Below, one piece after another: positions 1 to 7,771 of a stretch of 36,364 nt of DNA (position 1 is the stretch's first letter; each line of letters opens with the position of its first letter). Origin of the DNA: JALUUH01 sp964636675 (GTDB lineage Bacteria; Pseudomonadota; Gammaproteobacteria; S012-40); the NCBI GenBank assembly GCA_964636675.1, contig CAZWUO010000016.1, positions 1-36,364 on the forward strand, given 5' to 3'. The translations under genes were made by a program, and so were the position numbers. A model generated the notes under the pieces. That model was not told the DNA's origin, made no database searches, and saw nothing but the letters and a program-made list of their open reading frames with translations.

Positions 1-767
1 ATTTGGCTTTTGGTTCTTCGGGTAGTTATCAATTGACCTTGGCGGGGGATAATGCCACCACGGCTCCAGAAACCGTGAGTTTTAGTATTGATGCAAGCTC
101 GGGCGTGGAACAACTCGCCGCTGCTGCGCAGGCATTCAACGATTACACCGCGACCACTGGAGTGGTGGCGAGTGTGCGTGACGATGGCACGGGCATTACC
201 TTGACCAATTACGAGGGGGAAACGATAACGGTTTCCGATACCACATTTACCAATGCGGGGGCCGTAACGGTAAGTGGGGGTACAGGTCTGGGCGCCACAG
301 CAGGTAGCGGTTCTAGAATACTGGCTGCGGATACCACGGCTGAAACCGCGATTGGAGAAGGCATGATTACCTTTGACAGTGCTAAGGCTTTTTCAGTGAC
401 TTCGACGACTGCAGGCGAAATGATGGATGGAACATCGCAATCATCGATTTTGCAAAAGGTCTCGGATATCGATGTGAGTTCTATTGCAGGAGGCAATCTC
501 GCCTTATCGATTGTCGATGCAGCGATTTCCCAAGTGAGTAATCAGAGGGCGAAGTTCGGTGCACTGCAAAGTCGTTTTGAATCGACGATTGCTAATTTGG
601 AAACATCGGTGGAAAACCTGAGTGCAGCGCGGTCGCGGATTCGCGATACCGATTTTGCGGTAGAGACTGCGGAGTTAACCCGCTCGCAAATATTGCAACA
701 AGCAGGTACGGCCATGTTATCGCAGGCGAACTCGATACCGCAAAACGTATTGAGCTTATTACAATAA
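1..767 (+). CDS. fliC: Flagellin, 3' part (5' end outside window)
   Basis: This is the C-terminal ~255 residues of a flagellin, the secreted filament subunit. The reading frame is open at the window edge. The TTG at base 3 is an internal Leu codon, because the full paralogue at 1101-2576 has the matching segment in mid-protein. The visible part holds the end of the variable, Thr/Ser/Gly-rich surface region (about residues 1-170). It is followed by the conserved C-terminal D1/D0 coiled coil, with SNQRAKFGALQSRFE, ARSRIRDTDFAVETAEL and the ending IPQNVLSLLQ. The last ~100 residues are almost identical to the downstream flagellin. A strong terminator follows at once. The gene is probably one of at least two tandem flagellins. 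Ser/Thr residues of the variable domain are plausible glycan sites, but that is inference. Confidence 0.95.
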   Translation, partial: LAFGSSGSYQLTLAGDNATTAPETVSFSIDASSGVEQLAAAAQAFNDYTATTGVVASVRDDGTGITLTNYEGETITVSDTTFTNAGAVTVSGGTGLGATAGSGSRILAADTTAETAIGEGMITFDSAKAFSVTSTTAGEMMDGTSQSSILQKVSDIDVSSIAGGNLALSIVDAAISQVSNQRAKFGALQSRFESTIANLETSVENLSAARSRIRDTDFAVETAELTRSQILQQAGTAMLSQANSIPQNVLSLLQ

Positions 768-780
768 TGATAGACTGAGA

Positions 781-813
781 AAAGAGCGGAAAAAATTTTC
801 CGCTCTTTTTTTT
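781..813 (+). terminator. Rho-independent terminator of first flagellin
   Basis: The arms AAAGAGCGGAAAA and TTTTCCGCTCTTT are perfectly complementary and lead into an uninterrupted run of eight T. It lies 14 bases after the flagellin stop codon. Highly expressed flagellin genes commonly carry such a terminator. Confidence 0.9.
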
Positions 814-961
814 CTCTTTATTCCTGTGATTGAGCGACTAGGCCAATTGTTGACAAAGATAGAAAATAAGGCATTGTTTAGCGTTAGGTTTTCTTCCCTC
901 GCCAATTCAAGATAAGCGCTCATCTCCTTCTTAAGAAACAGGAAAAATTTTGCCGAAAGGC

Positions 962-988
962 TCAAGTTGTGCTACCTACGGACGATAG
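962..988 (+). promoter_or_regulatory. Sigma-28 (FliA)-type promoter of second flagellin
   Basis: TCAAGTTG, an 11-base spacer and GACGATAG match the FliA consensus TAAAGTTT-N11-GCCGATAA at 6 of 8 positions in each half, with exact spacing. It lies about 110 bases before the flagellin ATG. Late flagellin genes are usually transcribed by FliA, so position and sequence agree. Confidence 0.7.
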
Positions 989-1100
989 TACACTTGGTAG
1001 CGGTAAATATCGAACTCGATTTGATATATCCGCTGAAGATTGACACTTGTAAGCTTCCGCTTATTGATGGAGGCATCGAGTTATAAAGAGAGGGCGAATT

Positions 1101-2576
1101 ATGCCTCAGATTATTAATACCAATGTAATGGCGTTAAATTCCCAGCGTAATTTGAATCGTACGCAGGGGTCTCTTGCAACTTCCCTACAACGTTTATCAT
1201 CTGGTTTGCGCATTAACAGTGCAAAAGATGATGCCGCCGGTCTCTCTATTTCTGAACGTTTTACGTCTCAAATAAGAGGTTTAACGGTTGCTGCGCGGAA
1301 TGCCAATGACGGCATATCGTTGTCACAAACCGCGGAGGGTGCATTGCAGGAAGTGAGTAATATCTTGCAGCGAATTCGTGAACTTTCGGTGCAATCTGTT
1401 AACGCAACAAATTCCCCATCGGATCGGCAAGCCCTGCAGTTGGAATCTGGGCAGCTTACTTCGGAGCTAAATCGCATTGCAAAGTCCACTGAATTTAACG
1501 GACAAAAACTGCTTGATGGCACCTTTGGGACTGCGCTATTTCAAGTAGGCGCAAATGCAAATCAAACCATAGTGGCGACTACGGGTAATTATAAGACAAC
1601 CCAATACGGAGATTATCGGCTGCAAGGTAATGAAAATACAGCGGGGACGATTACCCGTTTAACCGGTGGCGGCACCATCATTATTACCGGCTCAGAAGGT
1701 ACTTCGACGTTGGCTTATGCTGCGACGGATTCAATGAAAGATCTCGCGCAGTCGATTAATTTATCGACAGATTCCAATGGTGTGAAAGCCAGCGCGCAAA
1801 CCGATATCGATTTGGTTTTTGCTTCGTCGGGTAGTTATCAGCTGACCTTGTTTTCGGACAATACGGTGGCGAATCTCGAGACGGTTAGCTTTAGTATTTC
1901 GACTGCTGCGGGTGTTGAAAATCTGGCGGCAGCGGCACAGGCGTTTAATGATTACACTTCAAAAACAGGGGTTGTTGCCGAAGTAAGAGACGATGGAACC
2001 GGCATTACCTTGACCAATTATGAAGGTGAAAATATCACGATATCCGACACTACTTTTACCAATGCGGGAAATGTTACTGTCACCGGGGGTGCGGGCTTGG
2101 GTGCCATAGCGGGTGGTGGCTCGGTAACGTTAACGGCTGATACCACGGCTGAAACCGCCATTGGAGAAGGTCAATTAACCTTTGATAGCAATAAGGCATT
2201 TTCTGTGACGACGACGACTGCGGGCGAGGTTATGGATGCAAACTCTGGTGGATCGGTACTGCAACAAGTTGCGAATATCGATATTAGCAGTGTTGATGGT
2301 GGTAATCTCGCGTTATCCATTGTCGATGCTGCGATAGCACAAGTGAGTAACCAGCGTGCGAAGTTTGGTGCGTTGCAAAGTCGATTTGAATCGACGATTG
2401 CAAACCTAGAAACTGCGATCGAAAACCTCAGTGCGGCAAGATCACGTATTAGAGATACCGATTTTGCGGTGGAAACCGCTGAATTAACCCGCTCGCAAAT
2501 TCTACAGCAAGCAGGTACGGCCATGTTATCGCAAGCAAATCAAATACCGCAAAACGTATTGAGTTTATTACAGTAA
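1101..2576 (+). CDS. fliC: Flagellin (complete)
   Basis: This is a 491-residue flagellin, the major subunit of the flagellar filament, exported by the flagellar type III system. The N-terminal D0/D1 region starts MPQIINTNVMALNSQRNL and continues with the hallmark LSSGLRINSAKDDAAGLSI (about residues 32-50). Residues ~170-385 form a variable, Thr/Ser/Gly-rich surface domain. The C-terminal coiled coil ends IPQNVLSLLQ. The start is supported by GAGAGGG about 7 bases upstream, and a sigma-28-like promoter lies at 962-988. The C-terminal half is very similar to the flagellin truncated at the window start, so the two are tandem duplicates. It is followed by a terminator and then flaG. It is the likely acceptor for the glycans encoded downstream; that is inferred from location. 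Confidence 0.97.
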   Translation: MPQIINTNVMALNSQRNLNRTQGSLATSLQRLSSGLRINSAKDDAAGLSISERFTSQIRGLTVAARNANDGISLSQTAEGALQEVSNILQRIRELSVQSVNATNSPSDRQALQLESGQLTSELNRIAKSTEFNGQKLLDGTFGTALFQVGANANQTIVATTGNYKTTQYGDYRLQGNENTAGTITRLTGGGTIIITGSEGTSTLAYAATDSMKDLAQSINLSTDSNGVKASAQTDIDLVFASSGSYQLTLFSDNTVANLETVSFSISTAAGVENLAAAAQAFNDYTSKTGVVAEVRDDGTGITLTNYEGENITISDTTFTNAGNVTVTGGAGLGAIAGGGSVTLTADTTAETAIGEGQLTFDSNKAFSVTTTTAGEVMDANSGGSVLQQVANIDISSVDGGNLALSIVDAAIAQVSNQRAKFGALQSRFESTIANLETAIENLSAARSRIRDTDFAVETAELTRSQILQQAGTAMLSQANQIPQNVLSLLQ

Positions 2577-2585
2577 AAAGTTTTT

Positions 2586-2616
2586 GGGGCGGAAAATCGT
2601 TTCCGTCCCGTTTTTT
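2586..2616 (+). terminator. Rho-independent terminator of second flagellin
   Basis: GGGGCGGAAA, the loop ATCG and TTTCCGTCCC form a 10-bp stem with one G-U pair, followed by G and six T. It begins 10 bases after the flagellin stop codon. Transcription into flaG would need read-through or its own promoter, and I see no clear promoter there. Confidence 0.85.
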
Positions 2617-2653
2617 AGTGAGTGACTAGCAAGTCATAAGAGAGGTGATCGTC

Positions 2654-3079
2654 ATGCGTATTGAGAATGTGACTGAATTACCCATAAGCCCGGATAGTCA
2701 ATCTGGCAAGCCTTCCACTACTGAGCCTCTGGTTAGTCAAAGTTCTTCGACTACAGGTCAAGACTTGAATAAATCATCCGCGTTGGTATCTGGTGTTACT
2801 GCTAACATCCCGGAAAAAACTCTTGGTAAAGCAGAGGAAAATACTCATTTTGCGAACCAGGAAGAGGTAAAGGCAGCGGTTGAAAGACTGAAAGAGCATG
2901 TGCAAAACCTCGATCGAGAGTTTCACTTTAATGTGGATAAAGAAACCGGTGACATCGTCGTTAAGGTAGTAAATCCAGAGAACAATCAAGTCATCCGGCA
3001 GATTCCGTCGGAAGAACTGCTAAAACTCGTGCAACGGCTTGAGCAGAATAAGGGGGCATTGCTGAGGGAGACCGCTTAG
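2654..3079 (+). CDS. flaG: FlaG family protein
   Basis: This is a 141-residue FlaG homologue. FlaG proteins are small and affect filament length or attachment in Vibrio, Pseudomonas and Campylobacter; the mechanism is not well defined. The first ~70 residues are polar and low in complexity. The conserved domain follows at about residues 85-140: FHFNVDKETGDIVVKVV, then IRQIPSEELLKLVQRL. The ATG at 2654 is preferred over the in-frame GTG at 2645 because AGAGGTG sits about 7 bases before it. The gene lies between flagellin and fliD, the usual place for flaG in polar flagellar clusters. Confidence 0.92.
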   Translation: MRIENVTELPISPDSQSGKPSTTEPLVSQSSSTTGQDLNKSSALVSGVTANIPEKTLGKAEENTHFANQEEVKAAVERLKEHVQNLDREFHFNVDKETGDIVVKVVNPENNQVIRQIPSEELLKLVQRLEQNKGALLRETA

Positions 3080-3096
3080 TTGGTGTGTAACTTGCG
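3080..3096 (+). promoter_or_regulatory. Sigma-54-type promoter for fliD operon
   Basis: TTGGTGTGTAACTTGCG carries the invariant GG and GC of the RpoN -24/-12 consensus (TGGCACG-N4-TTGC) with exactly ten bases between them. It starts just after the flaG stop and ~120 bases before fliD. RpoN with FlrC/FleR drives fliD-class genes in polar-flagellated gammaproteobacteria. I did not look for an enhancer-binding site. Confidence 0.55.
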
Positions 3097-3217
3097 TTTT
3101 ATTAGATAAAAATCATGAGAAACGTCAGCTTAAAAGGCTTGATGTAAAATCGAATTCAGCGAATTGTGGATTCTTCAGGCGAGATAATATCGGGCGATAT
3201 GTAGAAAGAGGTATTTT

Positions 3218-5239
3218 ATGGGTTTACAAGCAACAGGTATCGGCTCTGGAATTGACATTGGCAGTCTTGTAGATCAATTGGTGGCTGCGGAAGGCGGACC
3301 TAAAAGCCTGCGCATGAATACTCGAGAAGCAGAGCTGACTGCAAAATTGTCATCCATGGGGGCCATCAAAAGCTCTATTTCATCATTCAAATCATCTTTT
3401 CTAAATTTGACCCTCGGTTCAACATATTCTGCACTGAAAACAACACCGAGCGATAAAGATGTCTTTACGGCTACGGCAACAAGTTCAGCTGCCGTCGGAA
3501 CGTATACGATTGATGTACTCAGTATTGCTCAAGGACAAGTGTTGACCACTGATGCAACTTATGCAGCAGCTGATACCGATTCTACTGTTGTTGGGACAGG
3601 CACTTTAACGTTTGAATTTGACGACGATAAAGATGGCAATTTTGATGGTTCGGGAACCATAGAAACAGTGACTATTTCAGGTGGAACCTTAAACGATATT
3701 CGTGACTCAATTAATGATGCGGATATTGGGGTGGCGGCAAGTATTGTCTATAACGGCACCGGTTATCAATTGTCATTGGCGGCTGAATCAGGTGCGGCGA
3801 AATCTATGAAAGTGACTGTCGCGGACGGTGTAGGAACGCCGATCACCGATCCTTCCATTGGTTTAGGACAACTCGCATATGATCCCGCAGCAGGAGTGGG
3901 CAGTGGACAAAATATGACCGAAACTCTGGCGGCAGCAGACGCCAGTATTTTGTTTAACGGTGTTTCAGTCACGAGTTCTAGCAATACCATAACGAATCCA
4001 GTTGATGGCATTGAATTAACCTTAAAAGCAGCAGATGCTGGGGTCGTTAAAACGTTAACGATTACAGATGATACCTCAAAAATTAGTTCATCAGCCGCCG
4101 CGTTTGTTGCATCCTTTAATGAACTCATTACGAGTCTAAATTCCGCGACCTTTTACGACGCCGATTCTGGTACTAAAGGCTTGTTTCTTGGTGATTCAGT
4201 TATTCGAAACATCGAAAATCAAATTCGCAATGTACTCAATCAAACAGTTGGTGACAATACGGTTAAGTATAATTCTATGGCCTCCATTGGTATTACCACA
4301 TCTCAGGACGGTACACTGGAATTTGATACTGCAAAACTCGATGCTGCCTTAACCGAGGATGCTGATCAAGTAAGAAATCTTTTTGCAGGGAATGCTTCAA
4401 ATGTAGATGATAATTATGAGAAAGCTATTGCTTTTTCCAATATACCTACAGGGGTAGAAACTGAAGAAGTCGAAGTACTAATTACTCAAGCGGCGACCCA
4501 AGCACGATTTTTTGGCGCGCGTTTGGATGAAACGGTACTTGATGGAGTAACAGCATTGACGAATTCAAATTTTGATATCACCGTCGATGGCAATTTAACC
4601 AGCGTGGTACTCAATGGTCAAACGTTTAGTTCAGGTGACGATTTAGCATCCTATATTCAAAATGCAGTCGGTGTTAACAATCTAACGGTATCGTATGCAA
4701 ATGATAAACTGACCTTTGTGAGTACGTCCTATGGCAGTGCGAGCACGCTGGATATCACCAATGCTGAAGTCAACGCAGTGGCTAATTTGGGTATATCTAA
4801 TACCGCATCTACCGCGACAGGAGTCGATGTGGCGGGCAAGTTAGGTTTTGAATCAGCCACGGGTTCTGGCCAGACATTAACCGCTGATGTCGGTACAACA
4901 TATGCCGGTTTGGTGGTTACCTTTACTGGTACTACGAATACTTTTGGTTATGAAAAAACTAAAGTTGATGGCTTATTTTCCGAATTAAATACTTTGCTAA
5001 ATAGTTTTCTTGATTCTGACGGTATCTTGGCGGCACGGAACAAAACCTTCAACAATCAGATCGATGATATTGCGGAGCAACGTATTCAACTGGGTCTTCG
5101 AATGGATGCTCTGGAAGCACGGTTGTTACGGCAGTTCAATGCAATGGATACCTTGGTTGCACAGCTGAATTCAACAGGATCTTTTTTAACAAATCAATTA
5201 TCTTCATTACAAGGTTTGGCTAACAGAGTTAATAAATAG
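3218..5239 (+). CDS. fliD: Flagellar filament cap protein FliD
   Basis: This is a 673-residue FliD (HAP2), which forms the pentameric cap at the filament tip and helps flagellin monomers fold into place. The N-terminal FliD_N domain starts MGLQATGIGSGIDIGSLVDQLV and is helical and Ala/Ser-rich up to about residue 110. A long beta-rich central region (~120-560) is the surface part. The C-terminal FliD_C coiled coil includes DDIAEQRIQLGLRMDALEARLLRQF (~625-650) and ends NQLSSLQGLANRVNK. It is longer than the Salmonella protein (~467 residues) but within the range of polar-flagellum FliDs. AAAGAGG lies about 6 bases before the ATG. It forms an operon with fliS and the fliT-like gene. Confidence 0.95.
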   Translation: MGLQATGIGSGIDIGSLVDQLVAAEGGPKSLRMNTREAELTAKLSSMGAIKSSISSFKSSFLNLTLGSTYSALKTTPSDKDVFTATATSSAAVGTYTIDVLSIAQGQVLTTDATYAAADTDSTVVGTGTLTFEFDDDKDGNFDGSGTIETVTISGGTLNDIRDSINDADIGVAASIVYNGTGYQLSLAAESGAAKSMKVTVADGVGTPITDPSIGLGQLAYDPAAGVGSGQNMTETLAAADASILFNGVSVTSSSNTITNPVDGIELTLKAADAGVVKTLTITDDTSKISSSAAAFVASFNELITSLNSATFYDADSGTKGLFLGDSVIRNIENQIRNVLNQTVGDNTVKYNSMASIGITTSQDGTLEFDTAKLDAALTEDADQVRNLFAGNASNVDDNYEKAIAFSNIPTGVETEEVEVLITQAATQARFFGARLDETVLDGVTALTNSNFDITVDGNLTSVVLNGQTFSSGDDLASYIQNAVGVNNLTVSYANDKLTFVSTSYGSASTLDITNAEVNAVANLGISNTASTATGVDVAGKLGFESATGSGQTLTADVGTTYAGLVVTFTGTTNTFGYEKTKVDGLFSELNTLLNSFLDSDGILAARNKTFNNQIDDIAEQRIQLGLRMDALEARLLRQFNAMDTLVAQLNSTGSFLTNQLSSLQGLANRVNK

Positions 5240-5275
5240 GAATGAGTGAATGCAAAAAACAAGAGGAGTAATCCT

Positions 5276-5734
5276 ATGAAGTCAGCGAAAGCACAGAGTG
5301 CACTTAAGAGCTATGGTCAGGTTGGTGTGCAAGCCAGTGGTGCTTATGCGACGCCACATCGATTGATTACTATGTTGTTGGAAGGTGCGCTGGAGAAAAT
5401 AGCACAAGCAAAAGGTTTTATGTCCAGGGGGGAAATACCTGAAAAAGGAAGTTATATTAGTTGGGCGATATCCATCATCGAAGGACTGAGAATAAGTCTG
5501 GATGCAGAAAAGGGCGAGGACATAGCGGCTAATTTAGAAGCGCTATACGATTTTATGGAACGTCGTTTAGTTGAAGCAAATATTCAAAATAGTCCAGAAA
5601 TTCTGGATGAGGTTTCCGGATTGCTGCATACTATTAAAGAAGCTTGGATATCTATACCTGACAATATTAAAGATAAAAATAAGGATGCTAAGCAAGATGG
5701 TGAAACATCTTCAAATATTACCAGCAATGTTTAG
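5276..5734 (+). CDS. fliS: Flagellin export chaperone FliS
   Basis: This is a 152-residue FliS, the cytoplasmic chaperone that binds the flagellin C-terminus and delivers it to the export gate. The typical segment around residues 10-35 is visible: LKSYGQVGVQASGAYATPHRLITMLLEGAL. The usual helical bundle follows, including AISIIEGLRISLDAEKG. The ATG at 5276 is chosen over the in-frame GTG at 5246 because AGAGGAG lies about 7 bases before it. The C-terminus is unusually polar and Lys/Asp/Ser-rich. The gene starts 36 bases after fliD and overlaps the next gene. Confidence 0.93.
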   Translation: MKSAKAQSALKSYGQVGVQASGAYATPHRLITMLLEGALEKIAQAKGFMSRGEIPEKGSYISWAISIIEGLRISLDAEKGEDIAANLEALYDFMERRLVEANIQNSPEILDEVSGLLHTIKEAWISIPDNIKDKNKDAKQDGETSSNITSNV

Positions 5735-6062
5735 TTATATCACCATGCAAGTTCAATCAAAAAAAATCACTTATGCAAAAGCGATAGAAAAAATTCTAAA
5801 ACTGAGCAATGAAATGATTTTGTGTGCGATAAATAGTGAGTGGGATAGCGTTGAAAAACTTGAGATAGAGCGTCAGTCTATAATCGGTGTTTTATCTTTA
5901 CCGGATGAAATGAGTGCTGAAATTGAACAATCGGTTAGAAGTATTATTGAACTTAATGAAAAACTCGTGAACATGGGAAATGCCGAGTTAAGCATTCGTA
6001 TGTCAGAAGTAAGAAGGATTAAAAAAAACAAAAAAGGAATTAAGATCTACGAAAATATTTAA
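5727..6062 (+). CDS. Small FliT-like protein after fliS
   Basis: This ~111-residue, mostly helical, charged protein directly follows fliS. I assign it as FliT-like from position, size and predicted helices, not from a clear sequence motif. FliT is the chaperone of the cap protein FliD. The helices around residues 15-40 (YAKAIEKILKLSNEMILCAI) and the segment EWDSVEKLEIERQSII resemble the WDxLxxLExxRxxLI pattern common in FliT proteins. The ATG at 5727 overlaps the fliS end by 8 bases, and a second ATG at 5745 is possible. Neither has a good ribosome-binding site, so translational coupling to fliS is likely. The C-terminus is a Lys-rich tail. Confidence 0.7.
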   Translation: MFSYITMQVQSKKITYAKAIEKILKLSNEMILCAINSEWDSVEKLEIERQSIIGVLSLPDEMSAEIEQSVRSIIELNEKLVNMGNAELSIRMSEVRRIKKNKKGIKIYENI

Positions 6063-6123
6063 TGAGTGAGAATGATGTGCATATTTCGGCCATAATGCTT
6101 GAGTACCCAAGCGGAGTTATTCT

Positions 6124-7104
6124 TTAGTTTAGATAGGTGCAGGTGTTACACGGTGCCTCAGTTGCTTTTCTATTCGGTAGATATAGGCGCAACATTTCAA
6201 GTTTAGATTGACGATATATATCAAGGACGTGTTGCTTATTGACATCGCCTTTAGGATAGTCTGCATTGCCATCCATGCAGCATTTTGCTACTTCACCTGT
6301 TGCCGTAATTGATAAATCAAACCAGCGTGTGCAGGGGGCATCGGGGATTTGGTTTTTATTACTAAAATTTATCTTTCCTAGCCAATCATTTTTTCTATTG
6401 ATATACGGATTAAATAGAGGATAGCGTTGATTGACGAGAGTAAGAAACTCAAGGTCAGATTGAGGCGTGTTAGAGACACGCGTAATTTCAATTTTTATTT
6501 TTAATATACCCTTGGCGATATATTTATGTAAAATGTCTAGGCGTTTTAGTGTTTTGTTTAACGGTATTTTCATTATGCTTTCATATTCAGTTGGATCCAG
6601 AGTGTTGAGCGATATTTTTATGGGAGCAAATCGAATATGATCCAAGAATGAAAGCTTTTGGATTTTTTTTTCAGTTAAGGGGGATCCATTGGTAATAAAC
6701 CCGATTGACGCGTTAGGGAGTTTTTCAATGATTAAATCGAGCATGTCAAAAAGTCTTGGTTCTAAGAATGGTTCGCTTACTTTATAAGGGTTTATTTGGA
6801 ATCTGTTTTTCAATGGTATATCTGTTAAATCCAAAATAATTTTTTCAAATAACTCATCCGACATTTTTTCATCTTTTCTATCCATTGTTGTATAGGGACA
6901 AAAATTACATTTGGCATTACATTTAGCCATGGTTTCAATATGAATCAAGGTAGGGGTATCAAGATATCCTACTCGATATAATTCACATTGAGCTATTGTC
7001 TTTTGTTCGAGATATTTCTGATCGTATTTCGAGAAAACAAAATGTCGATTCAGTTCTTCTTGCTGATCTAAGCTCAAAAATTTTACGTTGTGTGATTTTA
7101 CCAT
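6124..7104 (-). CDS. Radical SAM/SPASM-type protein
   Basis: This is a 326-residue radical SAM enzyme. CNAKCNFC (Cys62, Cys66, Cys69) is the CxxxCxxC ligand set for the SAM-binding [4Fe-4S] cluster. The C-terminal part carries further cysteines (258, 275, 276, 319, 322) in a pattern like a SPASM or SPASM-like auxiliary-cluster domain, including GEVAKCCMDGNADYPKGDV. The substrate is unknown. Relatives act on peptides, sugars or cofactors, so modification of flagellin or of its glycan are both possible. Its ATG lies within the end of the upstream unknown gene (7-base overlap, ATGGTAA), so the two are probably co-translated. It is convergent with fliT. Confidence 0.88.
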   Translation of the reverse strand: MVKSHNVKFLSLDQQEELNRHFVFSKYDQKYLEQKTIAQCELYRVGYLDTPTLIHIETMAKCNAKCNFCPYTTMDRKDEKMSDELFEKIILDLTDIPLKNRFQINPYKVSEPFLEPRLFDMLDLIIEKLPNASIGFITNGSPLTEKKIQKLSFLDHIRFAPIKISLNTLDPTEYESIMKIPLNKTLKRLDILHKYIAKGILKIKIEITRVSNTPQSDLEFLTLVNQRYPLFNPYINRKNDWLGKINFSNKNQIPDAPCTRWFDLSITATGEVAKCCMDGNADYPKGDVNKQHVLDIYRQSKLEMLRLYLPNRKATEAPCNTCTYLN

Positions 7105-7610
7105 CCTAAGCTGCGTAGTTGTTTTTTCATGTTATCAAGATCATTATTTTCTATCTCCGTGTTAGGGAGTTTTGAACTCATGTGGTTGAAATTACTATAG
7201 GCGCTGGAGAAATTACCTAACAGACCTTCGATAAATAACATGTTGAGAATATTGTTGAGTGATATGTCTTGTTGCATTTTTTTTATATACTCGCCGTGTA
7301 TTGTTTGCAATTCATCAATGTTTTCAAGTTTCCACGATAAGTTTTTAAAAAGTATGGGTAACCACAATAGCTTTAAAGGAAACTTTTGTTGCTTGTTTTC
7401 GTAGATAAGTCGTTTATAAACATTAAACCAAAAAGATGGCAGTATATCGAATTCAATGTTATTGTCGAATAATTTTTTGATCAAATCTTTAGACATGAAT
7501 TCGCTGAGCAAAAGGTTAAGGTCGTCCACGGTATTTATCTGTGAGAGTAAAAGTGTTGTATTTTTCAAAAAAGTATCTGGTTTATCACTGGTAATTGAAG
7601 TTGATATCAT
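7098..7610 (-). CDS. Unknown 170-residue protein coupled to radical SAM gene
   Basis: I do not recognise this protein. It is 170 residues long, predicted mainly helical, rich in Leu, Asn and Lys, and has no signal peptide, membrane helix or cysteine motif. It contains hydrophobic stretches such as PLKLLWLPILFKNLSWKLE (~78-96) and NILNMLFIEGLLGNFSSAY (~119-137). The pattern could fit a small helical-repeat partner. Its stop overlaps the start of the radical SAM gene by 7 bases, which suggests a functional pair. It might be a substrate-presenting or scaffold protein, but this is only inference from position. Confidence 0.7.
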   Translation of the reverse strand: MISTSITSDKPDTFLKNTTLLLSQINTVDDLNLLLSEFMSKDLIKKLFDNNIEFDILPSFWFNVYKRLIYENKQQKFPLKLLWLPILFKNLSWKLENIDELQTIHGEYIKKMQQDISLNNILNMLFIEGLLGNFSSAYSNFNHMSSKLPNTEIENNDLDNMKKQLRSLGW

Positions 7611-7771
7611 ATCTATTGGCCTCTGAAGGGAGTCACTTAATTGCTCGTAACATGTTTGAATATTCTATATTCGAAATTAGCATGGTATATGCCAAGGTGA
7701 GGGGTATTGAAATTGAATGTGGTATTGACGACATGACTGTTTAGGTTTTTCATGCTGTAATGCAGCGTATC

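Larger units (their letters stand above)
768..1100. other. Intergenic region between two flagellins
   Basis: This 333-base stretch has no convincing gene. It contains the terminator of the upstream flagellin (781-813), about 150 bases of AT-rich sequence in which I see nothing definite, the sigma-28-like promoter at 962-988, and a leader of roughly 105 bases. The leader ends in the ribosome-binding sequence GAGAGGG, about 7 bases before the ATG at 1101. A 68-codon minus-strand frame here has no family resemblance or good start. Confidence 0.7.

Noticed and set aside
3..767. Flagellin frame as a complete gene starting at the TTG at base 3
   Set aside because: The matching segment of the paralogue at 1101-2576 lies in mid-protein, so this is only the 3' part of a gene that starts before the window.
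931..959. Second sigma-28-like site (TTAAG ... GCCGAAAG)
   Set aside because: The -10 half is attractive but the spacing is two bases too long. The site at 962-988 has exact spacing and better overall agreement.
5571..5726. N-terminal extension of the fliT-like frame inside fliS
   Set aside because: It is an out-of-frame shadow of fliS with no ribosome-binding site; the fliT-like similarity begins only after 5727.
6086..6110. Weak hairpin GCTTG-loop-CAAGC between fliT and the radical SAM gene
   Set aside because: It has only five base pairs and no T run, so it is not called as a terminator.
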